Shown here: one piece after another, positions 1 through 8,772 of the stretch
How positions within the stretch are numbered: the stretch's first letter is position 1
Layout: each line of letters starts with the position of its first letter
Source: Isosphaeraceae bacterium
GTDB taxonomy: Bacteria > Planctomycetota > Planctomycetia > Isosphaerales > Isosphaeraceae
Direction of reading: 5' to 3'
Assembly (NCBI GenBank): GCA_031291845.1
Contig: JARLIH010000399.1
Span: forward strand, 1-64,000
DNA length: 64,000 nucleotides
The notes under the pieces: model-generated
Seen by the model: only the letters and a program-made list of their open reading frames with translations
Told to the model about the DNA's origin: nothing
Databases searched by the model: none
Position numbers and translations under genes: made by a program

Positions 1-414
1 AGCCGGTGGAGGGGCGCATGCCCACGAAGACGTGGGCATGGCACCCAACGCCGTCCCTGCTCAGCCGTTTGAGCCGAAACCGCGAGTCGCGCTGGAGATC
101 AGCGAGAAGTCTCGAATAACTTCCCGATTTTGTTGACCTACGCAGATTTGGGGGGGCGTAGCGCCGAGCAACACGCTCGGGACTCCCTGCCCCATACGGG
201 GCATTTGAGAGTCGCCCAACTGATGAGCGACAATTACGATTCCCGCTCCGAACGAGTTCGGTGTTGATGGTGAGCCTCTACTGCAAGGAAGTTCACCATG
301 GCGACAGTCACGGATCAATGAAGAAAAAAACCAGGCACTAAATCTGCATCCGGAGCCGACGCCCTCGGGGTCCTCGTGCCCCGGGCGTTCGCGGTGAGAG
401 CTCAGCCCGTCCGT
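1..414. other. Intergenic stretch with no convincing gene
   Basis: No reading frame here has protein-like composition; the open frames are Arg/Pro/Ser-rich as expected of chance frames in GC-rich DNA. Bases about 66-114 resemble bases about 3799-3847 (shared pattern gttgag-ccgaa-ccgc and tggagatc-gcgaga-gtctc), so a degenerate direct repeat brackets the rhomboid/zinc-ribbon pair. The meaning of that repeat is unknown. Confidence 0.5.
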
Positions 415-1629
415 TTACCAGTCGCCGCCGCTGAGTTCGAGCACGCCCTCTTCCATCCGGCGTCGCGCCGTGGCGACGAGGCGGTCGCGCGTGTCGTCCA
501 GACTTGTGGGAAGCGGTCCGCTGTCGAGGCCCTCGAGAACCGTTAAGGCGTGTGCGGGGCGGTCGTGGTCGCGGAGTAGGATGTGCGCGAGCTTCAAACG
601 GACGCGGGGGTCGGCGTTCCGGACGGTCGCGACGTAGTGCTCCATGACGCGGACGAGGTCGCGGCTCATTGCCGCGTCCGCCATGACTTTCATCAACAGC
701 AGCCAGTCCTTTGGCTCGGGGGACCAGCCGGGCACCGCATCGCGGGCCTGGATGTAGGCGGAGTATGCTCCGGCGGCGTCCCCTGCCGTCAGCCGTTGGC
801 GGAGGTGCTGGTGTGCGGCGTCGGCGAGCTTCTTCCGGGCCTCGGCCGAGAGCTCCGTCGCGAACGCGTCCTTGGGGCGCTCGCGGAGTGCCTTCTCGCG
901 GGCTTCCTCGTCGCGGCGTTCCCGCGCCTCTGCGCGGGACATCCCGCGGCGGTTGCTGATGACGGCAAAAATGTCCAAGTTCTCGCAATCGGCTTGACCC
1001 GTGAAGAACAGGACGAGCCCCACCGCCAGGCCGATGATCGCCCCGGTCAGGTGCAGAAACGCCGTGCTCATTGCGCCGCCGGTGAGCAGCACTGTGACGA
1101 CCTCGAGCGCGATGAAGATGAGCGAGAAACGGACCACCTCGATCTCGAAGCTGCCGACGCCGACCCGGAAGAGGAAGAAGTACGCGTACCAGCACTGCAG
1201 GTGGCTCTCCGGCGCCCACAGCATGGCCATTGCCATCAGGCCGTAGATCGCGGCGGAGGCGCCGAGGATGAAGCCGTGTTCCGTGTGAAGCGAGATCGCC
1301 TGCATGGCCGCCATGTGGGCCATGCCGACGCCGAGGTAAATGGGCACGTACTTCCACGGACCGAGCTTCCCCTCCACGATGATCCCGAACCCCCAGAGGA
1401 AAACCATGTTGCCGATCAGGTGCAGGTAATCGGCATGCATGAACATGGCCGTCAGCCACTGCAACGGGTGGAAACCGTGGCCCCGCAGCAGGGCGTACGC
1501 CATGCGGTCTTCAAGCCCCATTTCGCGCGTCAGGAGGTAAGCGAGCACGTTGGTGACGATCAGGCCGACCGTCGCCCTCGGCCAGTAAAAGATCGGCGCG
1601 TCCGTCGTGATCGGGAAGATGAAGAACAT
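415..1629 (-). CDS. Rhomboid family intramembrane serine protease with TPR-like C-terminal tail
   Basis: Predicted 404-residue polytopic membrane protease. Residues 1-210 form the rhomboid core. An H-x4-H-x3-N signature (HADYLHLIGN, H65/H70/N74) lies in the second helix, the nucleophile is Ser125 in GASA, and the general base is His193 in HLTGAIIGLAVG, so the Ser-His dyad looks intact. The motif is GxSA rather than the commoner GxSG, a tolerated variant. Residues about 215-404 are soluble, charged and helical and resemble TPR-type repeats. The ATG at 1629 was chosen because the rhomboid N-terminus (MFFIFPITTD) starts there; the upstream in-frame stretch is Arg-rich and overlaps the previous gene. 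It lies 38 bp downstream of the zinc-ribbon/DUF1559 membrane protein on the same strand, so the two are probably cotranscribed. Substrate is unknown. Confidence 0.9.
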   Translation of the reverse strand: MFFIFPITTDAPIFYWPRATVGLIVTNVLAYLLTREMGLEDRMAYALLRGHGFHPLQWLTAMFMHADYLHLIGNMVFLWGFGIIVEGKLGPWKYVPIYLGVGMAHMAAMQAISLHTEHGFILGASAAIYGLMAMAMLWAPESHLQCWYAYFFLFRVGVGSFEIEVVRFSLIFIALEVVTVLLTGGAMSTAFLHLTGAIIGLAVGLVLFFTGQADCENLDIFAVISNRRGMSRAEARERRDEEAREKALRERPKDAFATELSAEARKKLADAAHQHLRQRLTAGDAAGAYSAYIQARDAVPGWSPEPKDWLLLMKVMADAAMSRDLVRVMEHYVATVRNADPRVRLKLAHILLRDHDRPAHALTVLEGLDSGPLPTSLDDTRDRLVATARRRMEEGVLELSGGDW

Positions 1630-1667
1630 CGGAAGGGCATCACCGTCAAAGGGGGGATCGGGCTGTT

Positions 1668-3305
1668 TTACGGCTTCAGCTCGGCGATCGTTCCGGCCTC
1701 TCCGCCGGCGCGGGTGGCCGCGGCCCGCAATTTCGTGCGGTCGACGTTCGTGGGAAGCGTGTAGACCTGACCGTCCGCCGACAATGCCAGGAACCCGTCG
1801 TCGTAACGAGTCCCGAATTCGGGACTGGCGCCGTCGATGTCGAGACCCTCCGGCTTGGTCCACGGAACCGTCGCCGCGGTCTCGACGACGATCAGCGTCT
1901 TGTCGAGCCCATCCGTCACTTCCGTGGCCTTGTGGGCCTTCGTCGGGTCAAAAATCGCTCCGGGCCCGACCAGGGCCTGAAAAGGCGTTTCTCCGCGTGG
2001 GATGGGCCGCAAGCCCGCCGGCGCGAAGACGTCGGGCATCTTCGCGATCAAACGCCTGTTGTGGGGGCCGTTCCACGGTTCGTCGAAGTTGAATTGCTCG
2101 TAGAGGTCGTTATGGCCCAGATGCGGCAGGATCGCGACCCTCCAGCTCAGTAACGGCCGGCCCCGGTCGTCGGTGAAGGCGTCCGGCGGGAACTCCTTGT
2201 TGGTCGACTCGTATTTGTGGATCGCCGCGCCAATCTGCTTGAGCTTGGCGACCGCGTCAGCGACCGGCCCATGCGCGGCCTCGGCCTGGGCCGGTCGAGC
2301 CGCGGGCGGAGCGACGGGCGGAGCCGCCGGCTGGGGGCTGCCCGCCGCGTGGAACTCGAACGAGTCGAGAAAGCGCTGGATATCCGGGTGGTCGGGCCGA
2401 TACCCCTTACCGCCGGCAAGCACGACGTACAGGTCATTGCCCGCAAGGATCGACCGGTGCACGAGCTTGCCGCGGGCAACGGGCACCCGCGAGATCATCT
2501 CGACAGCCGGAAGGTCGCCGACGCGAAAGTCCCGCCGCGAGAGCTCGATACCCCCTTGGGCATGGACGTTATTGCGGAAACCGTCACAGAAATCGTTCAA
2601 TAATTCGTGCGGCTTCATATTCATTTGCTGTGGCGACAGGCCCTTGGCGTTGTAAGCGACGGCGAAGATTGCGTCGTCGTTGGGCTTGTACCCATCGACG
2701 GTCAGTAGGGTCGCGCTGGCGAGCACCTGCTCGCGCTGCGTGCCGCCCGGCATCAGGGCTTGCCCGGCCGCTCCGAATCGGATCGGCTTCCAATGGTCGT
2801 CTGGAATGCGTTTGGCGGGGGGAGCCGCGTATGCCGCGTCCAGTGCCGCGTCGACTGCGGGCGTCAGCACGTTCACGACCAAGACCACCCCCAGGAGCAC
2901 GGCGGCGATTGCGCCGAGCGCCAGTCCCCCGACCTGCCAGCTTTTGAGCGATGCCAGCCTCTCGACCAGGTCGCCACCCGATCCCTTTTTTTTCTTTTTC
3001 TTCTTTTTCCTCACCGCCGGTTGCTCGGTGGCGGTCTCGGAGTCGGCCTGCGTTGCTGTGCCGGCCGTTCCCGCGTCTCGCGTCAAGCGACTTGCCGTCC
3101 GCCGACGGAGAGGGGCTTCCGACGCCTCGACGGCCTCCTCGATCGGTGGCATCACAGCCCCGCGCGACTCCTGTCCGGCATCGCCTTCCTCCCCTTCGGC
3201 GACGATCGGAATCGCCTGCCGGCACCGGGGGCATCGCCCCGTCTGACCAGCGCGGTCGTCAGGGACGTTCAGCCTGGCCCCGCACCCCGGACAGCGAATT
3301 TTCAT
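1668..3305 (-). CDS. Membrane protein: MJ0042-like zinc ribbon, poly-Lys tract, TM helix, DUF1559-like domain
   Basis: Predicted 545 residues. The first 35 residues carry a zinc ribbon (MKIRCPGC, then GRCPRC) of the MJ0042 type that opens many planctomycete proteins. A low-complexity acidic/Ser region follows, then an unbroken run of lysines, then one TM helix (GLALGAIAAVLLGVVLVVNVL). The C-terminal half is extracytoplasmic; from about residue 330 (KLKQIGAAIHKYESTN and LLSWRVAILPHLGHNDLYEQF) it resembles DUF1559 domains, but without the prepilin-type N-terminus. The ATG at 3305 was chosen because it begins the zinc ribbon. Putative orientation is cytoplasmic ribbon and external DUF1559 domain. 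The next gene in the operon is a rhomboid protease, which makes this single-pass protein a candidate substrate (inference). Confidence 0.82.
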   Translation of the reverse strand: MKIRCPGCGARLNVPDDRAGQTGRCPRCRQAIPIVAEGEEGDAGQESRGAVMPPIEEAVEASEAPLRRRTASRLTRDAGTAGTATQADSETATEQPAVRKKKKKKKKGSGGDLVERLASLKSWQVGGLALGAIAAVLLGVVLVVNVLTPAVDAALDAAYAAPPAKRIPDDHWKPIRFGAAGQALMPGGTQREQVLASATLLTVDGYKPNDDAIFAVAYNAKGLSPQQMNMKPHELLNDFCDGFRNNVHAQGGIELSRRDFRVGDLPAVEMISRVPVARGKLVHRSILAGNDLYVVLAGGKGYRPDHPDIQRFLDSFEFHAAGSPQPAAPPVAPPAARPAQAEAAHGPVADAVAKLKQIGAAIHKYESTNKEFPPDAFTDDRGRPLLSWRVAILPHLGHNDLYEQFNFDEPWNGPHNRRLIAKMPDVFAPAGLRPIPRGETPFQALVGPGAIFDPTKAHKATEVTDGLDKTLIVVETAATVPWTKPEGLDIDGASPEFGTRYDDGFLALSADGQVYTLPTNVDRTKLRAAATRAGGEAGTIAELKP

Positions 3306-4042
3306 GATCTTCCGTCCCTCTGCTCCGCCCCATCCTCCAGAATTCCGCACCGCCACCCACCGCGAGGCTGACACACGGCCGGCCGTCACGGCATGACCTC
3401 GCTCGCTCCTTAGCGACATATGACTACACAGAGGGTGTTAATTTGAGATGACTGTATTCGGAAGAATTCGTGAGGCTGCCGGCAGGGCACTGTGCGGTGG
3501 GTCTTCGGACGCCTCGAGTACGGATCCGTCGCGCACGGGGCGTCGAGTCGTTAGCCAGGGGTGTGAACCCCCTGGTCTCCGGCGCACAACGAAGACAGAA
3601 GCCCCGGAGGGGCGACAGTCCGCATCGCGAGGGCTCGCCGTCTTCTTCGGGGTTGAGGGAAGGTTCTTCGATGTCTATTCTTCCAGAAGTTTACACCTCT
3701 GACTAACGACTGGCCGCCCCGTTCGGGGCTCAGAAAGGCCACCAATGACCCCCCCAAAAAATCCGCGACGGTGTCAGCGACGGTGCAATCCTCCTGGCGG
3801 TTGAGGCCGAAGCCGCCAGCCCTGGTGGAGATCGGCGAGATGTCTCATTTGTAAACGCGATTTGTGCTCAAGCCCATGGCGAGCGTGATTTTGTCGTATG
3901 TCTCCCCAAGAGCGGGACGTCGCCCGGATGCTTGCCTTTCAGAAAGCGGCCGAAAAGGAGACAGCTCGGTCATCGGCCGTCGTCAATAGCCGTTGGTCTC
4001 TCACGGAGACGTCCCGCCAACGATTCACGAGCCAGGCCGCGG
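3306..4042. other. Intergenic region dominated by repeats
   Basis: About 740 bp with no convincing gene. The short open frames are Arg/Ser/Pro-rich and coincide with the inverted repeat pair at 3549-3750. The degenerate partner of the 66-114 sequence lies near 3799-3847. The upstream control region of the zinc-ribbon gene must lie in the part nearest 3306, but no clear -10/-35 was found. Confidence 0.5.
3549..3750. repeat. Inverted pair of a planctomycete-type intergenic repeat
   Basis: Copy 1 on the plus strand (3549-3618) contains gttagccaggggtgtgaacc, and then agccccggaggggcgacag. Copy 2 lies inverted (about 3682-3750): read on the minus strand it gives agccccgaacggggcgg, then gttagtcagaggtgtaaac and ttctgg. 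Each unit contains two small GC-rich palindromes. The units share family resemblance but differ at many bases, so the pair is old. I recognise this style of sequence as a multicopy intergenic element of planctomycetes; copy number cannot be judged from one window. Confidence 0.6.
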
Positions 4043-5869
4043 CTACCTATAGAGATACTCGGCCGTGGGCGCAATGGCATCAAGGCGTTCTGCCCACTTG
4101 CAGAGCGCTTCGAGGTACCTGGCTTCGACGCGCAGCGCCGCTCCTGGATCCACGGTGCCCTCCTTGTGCAGCCAGGGGAGGCGCTTGAAGGTGCCGCCCG
4201 CCTCCTTGTCGAGAATGCGGTGCACAACATAGACGGCCGACCGGAGCGATCCCTCCATGAAGCCGTGGTAGTCGGAATAGGCCTCGCCGCAGACGTGGAT
4301 GCTGGGTTTGCCGGAGGCGTTGTCGTTCGGGGCGATGTCAGCCAGCCGGCGCATGACGACCCAATACAGGCGTTCCGGCCGCCAGGCGTGGTTGGCGCCC
4401 CCGAAGGGCTCGCGCGCCCAGTCGCGGATGCCGTACCACGCGATGTCTTCCGGCGTGATGTCGGGAACGTTGTTTTCGTTGATGTATTGAACGACCTTCT
4501 TGGTGAGGCGCTTCCGAATATCGTCGGGGAGGGGGTTCTCGACGGACCGGTTGGCGTCGGTCTGCTCACCGGGCGGGACGTAGTTGGCCCAGAACGACGA
4601 GCCCGGCCGGTCCGTATACAGCATGATCATGCCTTGGTGGCTGTCCTTCGTGCGCCCTTTCCAGTAATGCAGCTCGCGCGTCGGTACTCGCGTGGCGAAG
4701 CGGTTGGCGATGTTCTCCTCTTCCCACCAGCGTTTCTTCACGACCAGGAACGTCTTCACCATCGGAAAACCGAAAGCCGAATCAAGCAGCTTCCCGATTT
4801 CCGGCTCCGATGCGAACACGCTCTCGCTTCGGCTCGCGAGCTTCTCGAGCGGCCTGCGTGGAAGGGCCAGAATCACCCGGTCGTACTCCCGGTCGGCGTC
4901 GTCGACCGACGCGGGACTGTGATCGGCGTGAAAAACCAGCTTCAGCTTCGATCCCTTTCGCTCGAGCGCCGTCACCCAGCAGTTGGTGAGTAGTCTTTTC
5001 TCATCCACGTCCTTTTTGATTTGATCGACGAGCTTATCAACGATGCACTCCATGCCCCCGAAGACGCCTTGCAACTGTTCGCTGATGGCAAAGCCGAGGA
5101 GCCACCAGACGAACCACTCCGCCGCGTTCGGGTTTTCGGGAAGGAGGTGGTAGAAGGTTCCGAGGTCTCGCAGCTTGGTGATGGCATTATGGCTCAAGTG
5201 GTCGCTGAGCAGGTTCCAGAAACCGAGCGCGTAGAGCGGGACGCCGTCCAGGGATCCCCGGGTCTGGATGTCCCAGTAATCATCCTCGTCCAGATCCTTC
5301 ATCCACTGGCTGAAGATCGGGTCGACGGGCTCCTGGACGGCGGCGGCTAACTTGATCGCTTCGACGAGCTTTTCCTTTTTGCTGGTGAAGTCGGATTCCC
5401 CGGCCACTTCCAGGTGGACGACGATGCGCAGCAGGGCGAAGCGCAGCAGTTGCAGCGGCGTCTTGTCGACTTCCTCGGGACGCAATTCGTATTTCGGGTC
5501 GTGCACCGACGTCGGCGACGCGTAGGCGGGAAAATCGACCAGGTAGGCCTTGTTCGCTTCGGTCGGTTCTCCCATCGGCTTCGGCTTGATGTCCAAACGC
5601 GTCAGCAAGGCCTTGAGCAGTAGCTGCTTATCCAGCTCGACCCGCATGGGGCCGAATTCCGCGTAGAACTCCAGTTCGCTCGGTTGCCAGTCCTTGGTGA
5701 GCGCCTGGCTGTTCTTGTCGAGCCGGATCGTACGGATCCGGCCGCCCAGCCTTCCCGATGCCTCGAAGAGGAAGACCGACTTCTTTTGCTCGGCAAGGAT
5801 GAGCGCACAGAGCAATCCGGTAATGCCGCCACCCACGATGGCAATTTTTTCATCAGCAGCGTTGGCCAT
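4043..5869 (-). CDS. FAD-dependent flavin monoamine oxidase family protein
   Basis: Predicted 608-residue soluble flavoprotein. The N-terminus carries the Rossmann dinucleotide-binding motif (IAIVGGGITGLLCALILAE, residues 9-27), an acidic residue ending strand 2 (FLFEAS) and the GG doublet (LGGRIRT, residues 41-47). Residues near the C-terminus (IHVCGEAYSDYHGFMEGSLR) match the FAD-binding GE-x-GxxEGA-type signature of the amine oxidase/phytoene desaturase superfamily. The substrate is not predictable and could be a polyamine, an amino acid or a carotenoid-like molecule. The ATG at 5869 has a strong Shine-Dalgarno (GGGAGGAG) 6-7 bases upstream; a TTG six codons earlier overlaps that Shine-Dalgarno and is rejected. 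The gene stands alone, with about 700 bp of apparently gene-free DNA upstream. Confidence 0.85.
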   Translation of the reverse strand: MANAADEKIAIVGGGITGLLCALILAEQKKSVFLFEASGRLGGRIRTIRLDKNSQALTKDWQPSELEFYAEFGPMRVELDKQLLLKALLTRLDIKPKPMGEPTEANKAYLVDFPAYASPTSVHDPKYELRPEEVDKTPLQLLRFALLRIVVHLEVAGESDFTSKKEKLVEAIKLAAAVQEPVDPIFSQWMKDLDEDDYWDIQTRGSLDGVPLYALGFWNLLSDHLSHNAITKLRDLGTFYHLLPENPNAAEWFVWWLLGFAISEQLQGVFGGMECIVDKLVDQIKKDVDEKRLLTNCWVTALERKGSKLKLVFHADHSPASVDDADREYDRVILALPRRPLEKLASRSESVFASEPEIGKLLDSAFGFPMVKTFLVVKKRWWEEENIANRFATRVPTRELHYWKGRTKDSHQGMIMLYTDRPGSSFWANYVPPGEQTDANRSVENPLPDDIRKRLTKKVVQYINENNVPDITPEDIAWYGIRDWAREPFGGANHAWRPERLYWVVMRRLADIAPNDNASGKPSIHVCGEAYSDYHGFMEGSLRSAVYVVHRILDKEAGGTFKRLPWLHKEGTVDPGAALRVEARYLEALCKWAERLDAIAPTAEYLYR

Positions 5870-6559
5870 GAAATGCTCCTCCCTCAATGCCAGTTGTGAA
5901 AACTAAATGTATGTGTCTCCTGCAAGGGGACACCAAGGAGATCGGTCATTTTGCAGCCCCGAGGCTCTCACGGGTAGAGGGCACAGGTAATTGGGATCGT
6001 TTTCTCTCGTCGGAGAAAGGTGTCGTTGGCGGTCCGAAGTGTGCGGTCTGCTTGATTCGGCACGAACCGGCTCGCCGCCCGGCAGTGGGGGACTCCCACT
6101 TCGAATTGGCTCGACCCGAGCGGGCAGCGGCAGCAGGATTACGAAGCCTACGGAATGATCCCGTCGGCCCGATTGGGTTCGTCTTCCTCTCCCGCCGGGA
6201 GCTCGACAGCGTACGCCGTGGTCAACCCCCGGTCCGGCATCGGCGCGAGCTCGGCGACGTCATGAGCGTGCCGGCGTGGCCGGCTGGGGCCGTGCTGCCG
6301 AAAGAGGGGACAACGCGTTCGGCGACTCACGCAGACTTGACGTCTCGAAGGAAAGCGTCTGCCCGCGCATCGAGCGCGAGCTGTTCGAGGATGAAGGCTT
6401 GGCGAGAAATCGCTCGCGGCATCGGGCCGGCTCGTTGCCCCCATCCTCGGGCGTTCGTTGGCCATGCTCGGTTTGCCGCGTTACCGGGCCAGCGACGAAT
6501 GAGGAGCCCCCCCGCCAACTGATCGCCGCGGTGAGTTGGGCGGATCTTTCGAGGGAGGG
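5870..6559. other. Intergenic region without a supported gene
   Basis: Open frames exist on both strands, but their composition (Arg, Pro and Ser-rich, no recognisable motif) matches neighbouring shadow frames. Two minus-strand fragments (about 6148-6330 and 6327-6400) look slightly more protein-like and could be the remains of an eroded gene, but the evidence is too thin to call a pseudogene. Confidence 0.4.
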
Positions 6560-8116
6560 TTAGCGACTGGGTGCCTGGGGCCGGGGCGGCCATGGCGCGC
6601 TGCGGCCGGTGCGCTGGTAGGTTTCAAGGAGTGTCGTGAGTCGTGTCACGATCTCGGGCCGTTGCGTGTAAAGGTCGTTGGTTTCTTTCGGGTCGTCCTT
6701 GAGGTGGTAGAGCTGCCCGGCCGGCTCGCCGGGCTTCGAGGGAACGTCCTGGGGGAGGGTGAACCCGCCCGACCCGCGGCCGAGGATGAGCTTCCAGTCC
6801 CCCTGGCGGATCGCGAACATCCCGGTCAAGGTGTGGTGGACGGTCGCCTCGCGGATCGGTGTCTTGTGGGGCACGCCCAGGAGCGCGGGGAGGATGTCGT
6901 GGCTGTCCTCGCCGGCCTCCTCGGGGAGCCGGTCACCGACGAGGGCCGCGCAGGTGGCCAACAGGTCGACCAGACAGACCGTCTCGTCAGAGGTCGTGCC
7001 CGGCGGGACCCGGCCGGGCCAGCGCGCGATCAGTGGGACGCGGTGCCCTCCTTCGTGCGCATCCCCCTTCATCCCCCGCCAAGGGCCGTTCGGATGATGG
7101 CCGTACCTGGCAATGACCGAGGCGGTGGGCGCTCCTTCGTCGGCGAAACCAGGGGAGCCGTTGTCGCTGCTGAGGAGCACCAGCGTGTTGTCGGCCAGGC
7201 CGTTGCGTTCGATCGCGTCGAGCACGCGGCCGACGGTATCGTCGAGCTGAGAGACGAGGTCGCACTCGTCGCCGTGTGCAGTCAGGCCGCGAAACCTGCC
7301 GTATGGGATTAAAGGGGCGTGCGGCGCTGTCATCGCGAAGTACACGAAGAACGGTCGCCTCGGCGCTTCAGCGCCTTGCTGGTCGAGATACCAGGTGACT
7401 TTTTCGGTAAGCACCGGCAGGCTGTTGCGCTCCTCCCACGGCTCGAGCAAGGCGCGCGGCACGCCGGCGATGTCGGGGGGCTCGTTGAGCGGCGGGCTCG
7501 CTCCCGTGAACAGAGGGCGGTCGTTTTCCAGCAGGCACGGCGAGGCGACCGTGTTGCCGACCATTCCGAAAAAGTCGTCAAAACCGCGGGTGGTCGGGCC
7601 TTCCAAGATCGGCCGAGTGAAATCCACCCGCCTCGGGAAGTCGTTCTCTTCTGCGGCGAGCGGTTTGCCGTCGAGGCCCGTCCAGGTCCAGCCGAGGTGC
7701 CACTTCCCGAAGGCCGCCGTCGCGTAGCCGTGGCGCTTCAGGAGGGCGGGGAGTGTGAGCCTTCCCGGCTCGATCAGGGCCGGGTCCCACGGCTTCAAGA
7801 CGCCGCGCTTCAGGCGGGACCGCCAGGCGTAGCGGCCCGTCAAAAGGGCGTACCGTGTCGGCGAGCAGACCGATGAAGGGGAGTGGGCGTCAATGAACCG
7901 CCGCCCCTCCCGCGCGAGGCGGTCCATGTGCGGGGTGAGCGCCTTCGAGTCCGGGTTGAAGCACCGAGGGTCGCCGAAGCCCATGTCATCGGCGAGCAGG
8001 ACGATGATGTTCGGGGGCGTTCCCGCGGCGAGTCCGGTCGTGGTGTCCCGCGCGGAGGCGGACGCCGTCAAAACCGCAGTGAGCCCGAGGACGAGGGCGA
8101 TCCAACGAGTGCGCAT
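6560..8116 (-). CDS. Exported arylsulfatase-family enzyme
   Basis: Predicted 518 residues with an N-terminal signal peptide (MRTRWIALVLGLTAVLTASA, cleavage near ASARD). It hydrolyses sulfate esters, probably of a polysaccharide, in the periplasm. Visible sulfatase features: first metal-binding aspartates (LLADDMGFGD, residues 41-49), the formylglycine signature CSPTR with Cys84 to be oxidised by a formylglycine-generating enzyme, the substrate-binding His in MTAPHAPLIPYG, and the late metal-site motif SSDNGSPG. Length is normal for the family. The ATG at 8116 was chosen because the signal peptide begins there. It is the last gene of a likely operon DUF1559 - lipoprotein - sulfatase transcribed away from the GntR/LacI-type regulator at 10169. 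The true substrate is unknown. Confidence 0.93.
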   Translation of the reverse strand: MRTRWIALVLGLTAVLTASASARDTTTGLAAGTPPNIIVLLADDMGFGDPRCFNPDSKALTPHMDRLAREGRRFIDAHSPSSVCSPTRYALLTGRYAWRSRLKRGVLKPWDPALIEPGRLTLPALLKRHGYATAAFGKWHLGWTWTGLDGKPLAAEENDFPRRVDFTRPILEGPTTRGFDDFFGMVGNTVASPCLLENDRPLFTGASPPLNEPPDIAGVPRALLEPWEERNSLPVLTEKVTWYLDQQGAEAPRRPFFVYFAMTAPHAPLIPYGRFRGLTAHGDECDLVSQLDDTVGRVLDAIERNGLADNTLVLLSSDNGSPGFADEGAPTASVIARYGHHPNGPWRGMKGDAHEGGHRVPLIARWPGRVPPGTTSDETVCLVDLLATCAALVGDRLPEEAGEDSHDILPALLGVPHKTPIREATVHHTLTGMFAIRQGDWKLILGRGSGGFTLPQDVPSKPGEPAGQLYHLKDDPKETNDLYTQRPEIVTRLTTLLETYQRTGRSAPWPPRPQAPSR

Positions 8117-8192
8117 GGAGGTCGATGATCCTTGATGCGAAGTGTCGACGGGCGCGGGTGGGAGCCCGAGGAGGCCGTCCGGCGGCTGTGGG

Positions 8193-8717
8193 TCACTTCG
8201 AGGAGAGCTGGAAGTCGGCCTTGTCGGTGCCGCCGTGCGGGACCTCGAAGGACAGCTCGGTGTTGTCGTTGTAGCGTAGAGGCAGGGCATGGGTCGGCCG
8301 GTTTACCTTGGTCTTCGAGCGGCCACCGCTCCGGATCCTTTGCTTGAGGACCTTGATCTCTTCAACGGGGTTGTAAGCGGGGTTCTGATCGTCGAACAGG
8401 GCATCCTCCTGGTTCGAGGGGAGCGTCCAGATCCGGACCCGGCACTTCCCCACGACCGCCCCTTGGCGCGGCGATTCGGACATGGTCGAGAGGGTGAACC
8501 GGCCTTCGCCGTCGGTGACCCCGATCGCCTCCGGCCCAGGGGCCGGCCTCTCGCTCGAACCGATCGGCTCGAACGCGATTCGGAGGCCGGCAACCGGCTG
8601 GCCGTCGACCGTGACCCGCCCCGAGGTCGGGGCGAGCGTGAAGTTCTCGGACCCGCAGCCGGCCAGCCATCCCGGGCTGACGACGGCGAGCATGAGGGCC
8701 GGCACGAGACGGCGCAT
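8193..8717 (-). CDS. Lipoprotein with carboxypeptidase-regulatory-like fold
   Basis: Predicted 174 residues. A short signal peptide ends in a lipobox (LAGC, acylated Cys at residue 21). The mature part starts with a sequence typical of planctomycete transthyretin/CarboxypepD_reg-like lipoproteins (TSGRVTVDGQPVAGLRIAFE; later GVTDGEGRFTL). Such proteins usually sit directly downstream of a DUF1559 gene, as here (55 bp gap). The sulfatase follows 76 bp downstream. No catalytic residues are visible, so a structural or binding role at the envelope is the best guess. The ATG at 8717 starts the signal peptide; the upstream in-frame extension is Arg/Ser-rich and implausible. Confidence 0.85.
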   Translation of the reverse strand: MRRLVPALMLAVVSPGWLAGCGSENFTLAPTSGRVTVDGQPVAGLRIAFEPIGSSERPAPGPEAIGVTDGEGRFTLSTMSESPRQGAVVGKCRVRIWTLPSNQEDALFDDQNPAYNPVEEIKVLKQRIRSGGRSKTKVNRPTHALPLRYNDNTELSFEVPHGGTDKADFQLSSK

Positions 8718-8772
8718 GGCGGAGCTCCGGTGTTTGGTGGGCGAAGGAGTTACAGGCGCGGTCCATCCGCGG

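Noticed and set aside
5887-6522. Open frame of 211 codons in the gap before the sulfatase
   Set aside because: Composition is Arg/Ser/Pro-rich with no motif, and equally long frames overlap it on the other strand; it looks like a GC-driven chance frame.
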